A DNA stretch of 7,085 nt from Pedobacter sp. UBA4863 (lineage in GTDB: Bacteria > Bacteroidota > Bacteroidia > Sphingobacteriales > Sphingobacteriaceae), in the NCBI RefSeq assembly GCF_002399615.1, contig NZ_DHDZ01000037.1, forward strand, positions 1-7,085, read 5' to 3'. This document shows, piece after piece, positions 4,109 to 7,085 of this stretch. Position 1 is the first letter of the stretch, and each line of letters opens with the position of its first letter. The translations under genes and the position numbers were made by a program. The notes under the pieces are model-generated. The model had not been told where the DNA came from, did no database searches, and was given only the letters and a program-made list of their open reading frames with translations.

Positions 4109-7042
4109 ATGAAAAAAATTATATTATTTGTTTGCCTATTATTTATAGGTTCAAACTTAGTTGCCCAAAACGCTACTTACCAGTGGAAAACGGCTACTTC
4201 TGGAGGTTACACCTATAAATATGTAACCAACGACCCTTCTAAAACACGCTTTTACACCTTAAAAAATGGCTTAACGGTAATTTTATCACCAAATGAAAAA
4301 GAGCCAAAAATTGAATACCGTATGAGTATTAGAGCCGGCAGCAACACCGACCCTAAAAACGCTACTGGTTTAGCACACTATCTAGAACACCTACTGTTTA
4401 AAGGAACCGATAAATTTGGCACTGCAGATTGGGCAAAAGAAAAACCTTTGTTAGCTAAAATTGATGCACTTTACGAAAAGTACAACAAAACTACCGACCC
4501 CGCACAACGTAAAGAAATCTACAAAGAAATAGACAAGGTTTCTGGAGAAGCCTCTAATTTTTCTATCGCAAACGAGTACGACAAAATGATGCAGGGTATT
4601 GGTGGCAACTCTACCAATGCACACACATGGTACGAAGAAACCGTTTACAAAGAGGATTTCCCTTCAAATGCAATCGATAAATTTTTGGCCATCCAAGCAG
4701 AGCGTTTCCGCAACCCTATATTCCGTATTTTCCATACAGAGCTAGAGGCCGTTTACGAAGAGAAAAACAGAGGCTTGGATAACGACGCTTGGAAACTGAA
4801 CGAAGCAATGATGGACAAATTATTTCCTACGCACAATTACGGACAACAAACCACCATCGGTACTATTGAGCACTTGAAAAATCCATCGTTAGTAGAAATC
4901 AGAAATTACTATAACAAATACTATGTACCCAACAATATGGCAATTATTTTAGCTGGCGACTTAAACCCAGATGAGATGATTAAAAAAGTAGCCAAGGCTT
5001 TTGGTTACATGGTATCAAAACCTTTGGCACTTTACAATCCGGCTCCAGAAAAACCATTAACCCAAATCCAAAAAGTTGATGTGTATGGCCCTAGTGCAGA
5101 AGTAGTAGAGATTTACTACCGTGGCTTTGCAGACAATAGTAAAGAAAGCTTAATGCTTTCCTTAATTAAAAGTATTTTAACCAATGGTAAAGCTGGCTTG
5201 TTCGATATTAATTTGAACAAGCAACAAAAGGTATTGAGGGCCAATGCTACCTACCAGCAAATGAAAGACTATGGCGTGTTTAATTTATCGGCGCAGCCAA
5301 AACAGGGGCAAAGCTTAGACGAAGTTGCACAACTCTTATTAGCGCAAATACAAGCTTTAAAAGATGGCAAGTTTGACAACGAACTATTAAAGGCTATTGT
5401 GGCCAACCAGAAGTTAAGTTATCTGCAAGCTTTTGACAGGAATAGCAACAGGGCCGAAATTTTTTCTAACCAATTTATTTTACACCGCGGCAATAAGTGG
5501 AATGCAAGTTTAGCTAGTATTGATGAAACCGCTAAAATTACCAAGGCGCAGGTAGTGGCTTTTGCCAAAACCTTTTTCAAAGACAACTATATAATTGGCT
5601 ACAAACACAAGGGCGAAGACAAAAACACCATCAAGGTAGAAAAACCTAGCATTACCCCTATCAATGCTAACGCTGGCTTAACTTCTCCTTTTGTGAAAAA
5701 TACTTTAACAGCTCCTATTAAGCCATTAACCCCTAAATTCTTAGATTACCAAAAAGATATCGCCTTTGGCAAAGCTGGCATTGCAGAGGTATTGGCTATT
5801 AAAAACACAGAAAATGCTATCTTTAGAATGAGCTACCGTTTTAACATTGGTGCCAACAACTACAAGTTATTGCAGTACGCCTCTTCTTATTTGCCTTTTT
5901 TAAGTACCGATAAATATACTGCCGAAGAATTAAGCAAACAGTTCTATAACATTGCCTGTAGCTATAGCTTAAATGTAGGTTCGGAAACCACCACCATTAA
6001 CATTAGCGGCCTACAAGAAAACTTCGATAAAGCAGTTGCTTTGGTTGAACACATTTTTGCGAACGTACAAGCAAACGAAAAAGCGCTTGCCGAGCTAAAA
6101 AACAGCATCCTTAAATCTAGGGAAAATGCTAAACTAAATAAAGGTGCCATTATGAGCGGTTTAACTTCTTATGCACAGTATGGCAAGTTAAACCCCTTCA
6201 ACAATGTTTTAAGCAATGAAGACGTAAAGAACATTAAGGCCGAAGACTTAATTTATACCTTAAAAAATTTAAACAACTACGAACACGTAATAACCTACTA
6301 TGGTCCACAAGATTTAGCTGCATTTACAGCAAATATTAAAAAAGCACATGCGTTGCCCAAAGAGTTTACGCCTGCTGCACCTGCCAAAGTTTATACCTAC
6401 ACCATTCAAGACTCTAACAAGGTTTATTTTGCCAATTACGATATGGTGCAATCTGAAATACGCTGGTTAAGAAACACAGGCTTATACAACAAGGCTGACG
6501 GTGCAACCATTGAAGTATTTAACAATTACTTTGGGGGCGGTATGGGCTCTGTAGTGTTCCAAACCATTCGAGAGTCTAAGGCACTAGCTTACTCTACTTT
6601 TGCAACTTACGCATCGCCAGATAGGGCCGACAAACAATACAGCATGGTAGCTTATGTAGGTAGCCAAGCAGATAAAATGAATGATGCCGTAGCTGGCATG
6701 AACGAGCTTTTAAATGTGTTGCCTAAGAGCGAAAAAACATTTGAAGGCGCTAAAACCAACTTATTGAGCAACTACGAATCGGATAGGGTATTGAAAGATG
6801 CCATTTTTGGACACTATTTTGCAGATAAGAAATTAGGTTACAGCTACGATTCGAGAACAGATAGGTACAAAGAAATTAAACCTATTACTTTCAACAATAT
6901 TAATTCGTTTCATCAACAAAAAATAGCCAACAAACCATACACTTATTTAATTGTTGCCTCTGATAAGAGAGTGAAACAAGAAGACATGGCCAAATTTGGC
7001 GCAGTAAAAACCCTAACGCTAGAAGATATTTTCGGGTATTAA
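4109..7042 (+). CDS. Exported M16 family zinc metallopeptidase (insulinase/pitrilysin-like)
   Basis: This is a 977-residue two-lobed M16 protease that should degrade peptides or unfolded proteins in the periplasm or outside the cell. The start at 4109 gives a clean signal peptide: MKK, hydrophobic to about residue 18, cleavage near A19-Q20. C9 lies within the hydrophobic core and is not in a lipobox. The inverted zinc motif HxxEH appears as HYLEH (90-94), with E93 as catalytic base and H90 and H94 as ligands. The third ligand is probably E218 in the AVYEEKNR stretch. The first M16 C-domain follows at about 245-300 (KYYVPNNMAIILAGDLN). The C-terminal half lacks a second HxxEH, as usual. It keeps FGGGMGSVVFQTIRES and the R821/Y828 pair, which in insulin-degrading enzyme (R824/Y831) contacts substrate. 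The catalytic lobe carries an extra charged helical segment of about 50 residues (105-160) between HYLEH and the substrate-loop GGNSTNAHT. The gene is transcribed alone and away from surE, and its likely terminator is cut by the window end. Substrate is unknown. Confidence 0.95.
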   Translation: MKKIILFVCLLFIGSNLVAQNATYQWKTATSGGYTYKYVTNDPSKTRFYTLKNGLTVILSPNEKEPKIEYRMSIRAGSNTDPKNATGLAHYLEHLLFKGTDKFGTADWAKEKPLLAKIDALYEKYNKTTDPAQRKEIYKEIDKVSGEASNFSIANEYDKMMQGIGGNSTNAHTWYEETVYKEDFPSNAIDKFLAIQAERFRNPIFRIFHTELEAVYEEKNRGLDNDAWKLNEAMMDKLFPTHNYGQQTTIGTIEHLKNPSLVEIRNYYNKYYVPNNMAIILAGDLNPDEMIKKVAKAFGYMVSKPLALYNPAPEKPLTQIQKVDVYGPSAEVVEIYYRGFADNSKESLMLSLIKSILTNGKAGLFDINLNKQQKVLRANATYQQMKDYGVFNLSAQPKQGQSLDEVAQLLLAQIQALKDGKFDNELLKAIVANQKLSYLQAFDRNSNRAEIFSNQFILHRGNKWNASLASIDETAKITKAQVVAFAKTFFKDNYIIGYKHKGEDKNTIKVEKPSITPINANAGLTSPFVKNTLTAPIKPLTPKFLDYQKDIAFGKAGIAEVLAIKNTENAIFRMSYRFNIGANNYKLLQYASSYLPFLSTDKYTAEELSKQFYNIACSYSLNVGSETTTINISGLQENFDKAVALVEHIFANVQANEKALAELKNSILKSRENAKLNKGAIMSGLTSYAQYGKLNPFNNVLSNEDVKNIKAEDLIYTLKNLNNYEHVITYYGPQDLAAFTANIKKAHALPKEFTPAAPAKVYTYTIQDSNKVYFANYDMVQSEIRWLRNTGLYNKADGATIEVFNNYFGGGMGSVVFQTIRESKALAYSTFATYASPDRADKQYSMVAYVGSQADKMNDAVAGMNELLNVLPKSEKTFEGAKTNLLSNYESDRVLKDAIFGHYFADKKLGYSYDSRTDRYKEIKPITFNNINSFHQQKIANKPYTYLIVASDKRVKQEDMAKFGAVKTLTLEDIFGY

Positions 7043-7066
7043 TCTGCTAAAACCATAACAACAAAA

Positions 7067-7085
7067 GGGGCTGTCTCAAAAGAGA
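7067..7085 (+). terminator. Left part of a probable terminator hairpin, cut by the window end
   Basis: GGGGCTGTCTC (7067-7077) is followed by AAAA and then GAGA, which already pairs with TCTC (7074-7077). The window ends there. If the stem continues, the next bases should be CAGCCCC followed by T residues. An AAAA run precedes the arm (7063-7066), the usual mirror of a terminator T-run. It lies 24 bases after the peptidase stop codon. Confidence 0.6.

Noticed and set aside
5962..6150. Minus-strand 62-codon frame within the M16 gene
   Set aside because: It is antisense to a conserved protease lobe and shows no recognisable protein features.

Overview
The window looks like a chromosomal segment from a Bacteroidota bacterium, most likely of the Sphingobacteriaceae (Pedobacter-like). 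The support is threefold. Three start regions or promoters carry the Bacteroidota -7 box TAnnTTTG instead of a sigma70 -10 box. Leaders are A-rich with almost no Shine-Dalgarno sequence. Secreted proteins have short signal peptides ending before Q, and surE sits just upstream of lpxB on the same strand. The genus is an inference; nothing in the window proves it.

Layout. Positions 1-372 hold no convincing gene. They contain short inverted repeats, a degraded REP-like unit and three adjacent tandem repeats with periods of 7, 4 and 11 bases. A near-ideal intrinsic terminator (373-410) follows a minus-strand tRNA-Ala(GGC) at 418-491, which has its own promoter at 502-531. Directly upstream on that strand lies the terminator (541-569) of a four-gene minus-strand block running from 3723 down to 689: surE (nucleotidase), a 93-residue three-helix membrane protein starting 1 nt after surE, lpxB (lipid A disaccharide synthase), and a secreted 214-residue protein with a CsgG/TolB-N-like N-terminal strand. 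A promoter-like sequence lies upstream of surE at 3813-3840. No clear internal promoter was found, so one operon is plausible.

Divergent from this block, on the plus strand, is a 977-residue exported M16 zinc metallopeptidase (4109-7042). Its -7 box lies directly before the start and selects the second in-frame ATG. The window ends inside what looks like its terminator hairpin (7067-7085).

Functionally the window is mostly housekeeping: alanine tRNA, lipid A synthesis for the outer membrane, nucleotide phosphate hydrolysis and periplasmic or surface proteolysis. I see no defence system, CRISPR array, prophage or complete insertion sequence. The least explained content is intergenic. One item is a GC-rich array of three hairpins sharing one core but with covarying arms, between the divergent surE and M16 units (3923-4033). 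The other is a set of degenerate tandem words (7-, 4-, 11-, 14- and 8-mers) that share vocabulary between the window start and the spacer before lpxB.
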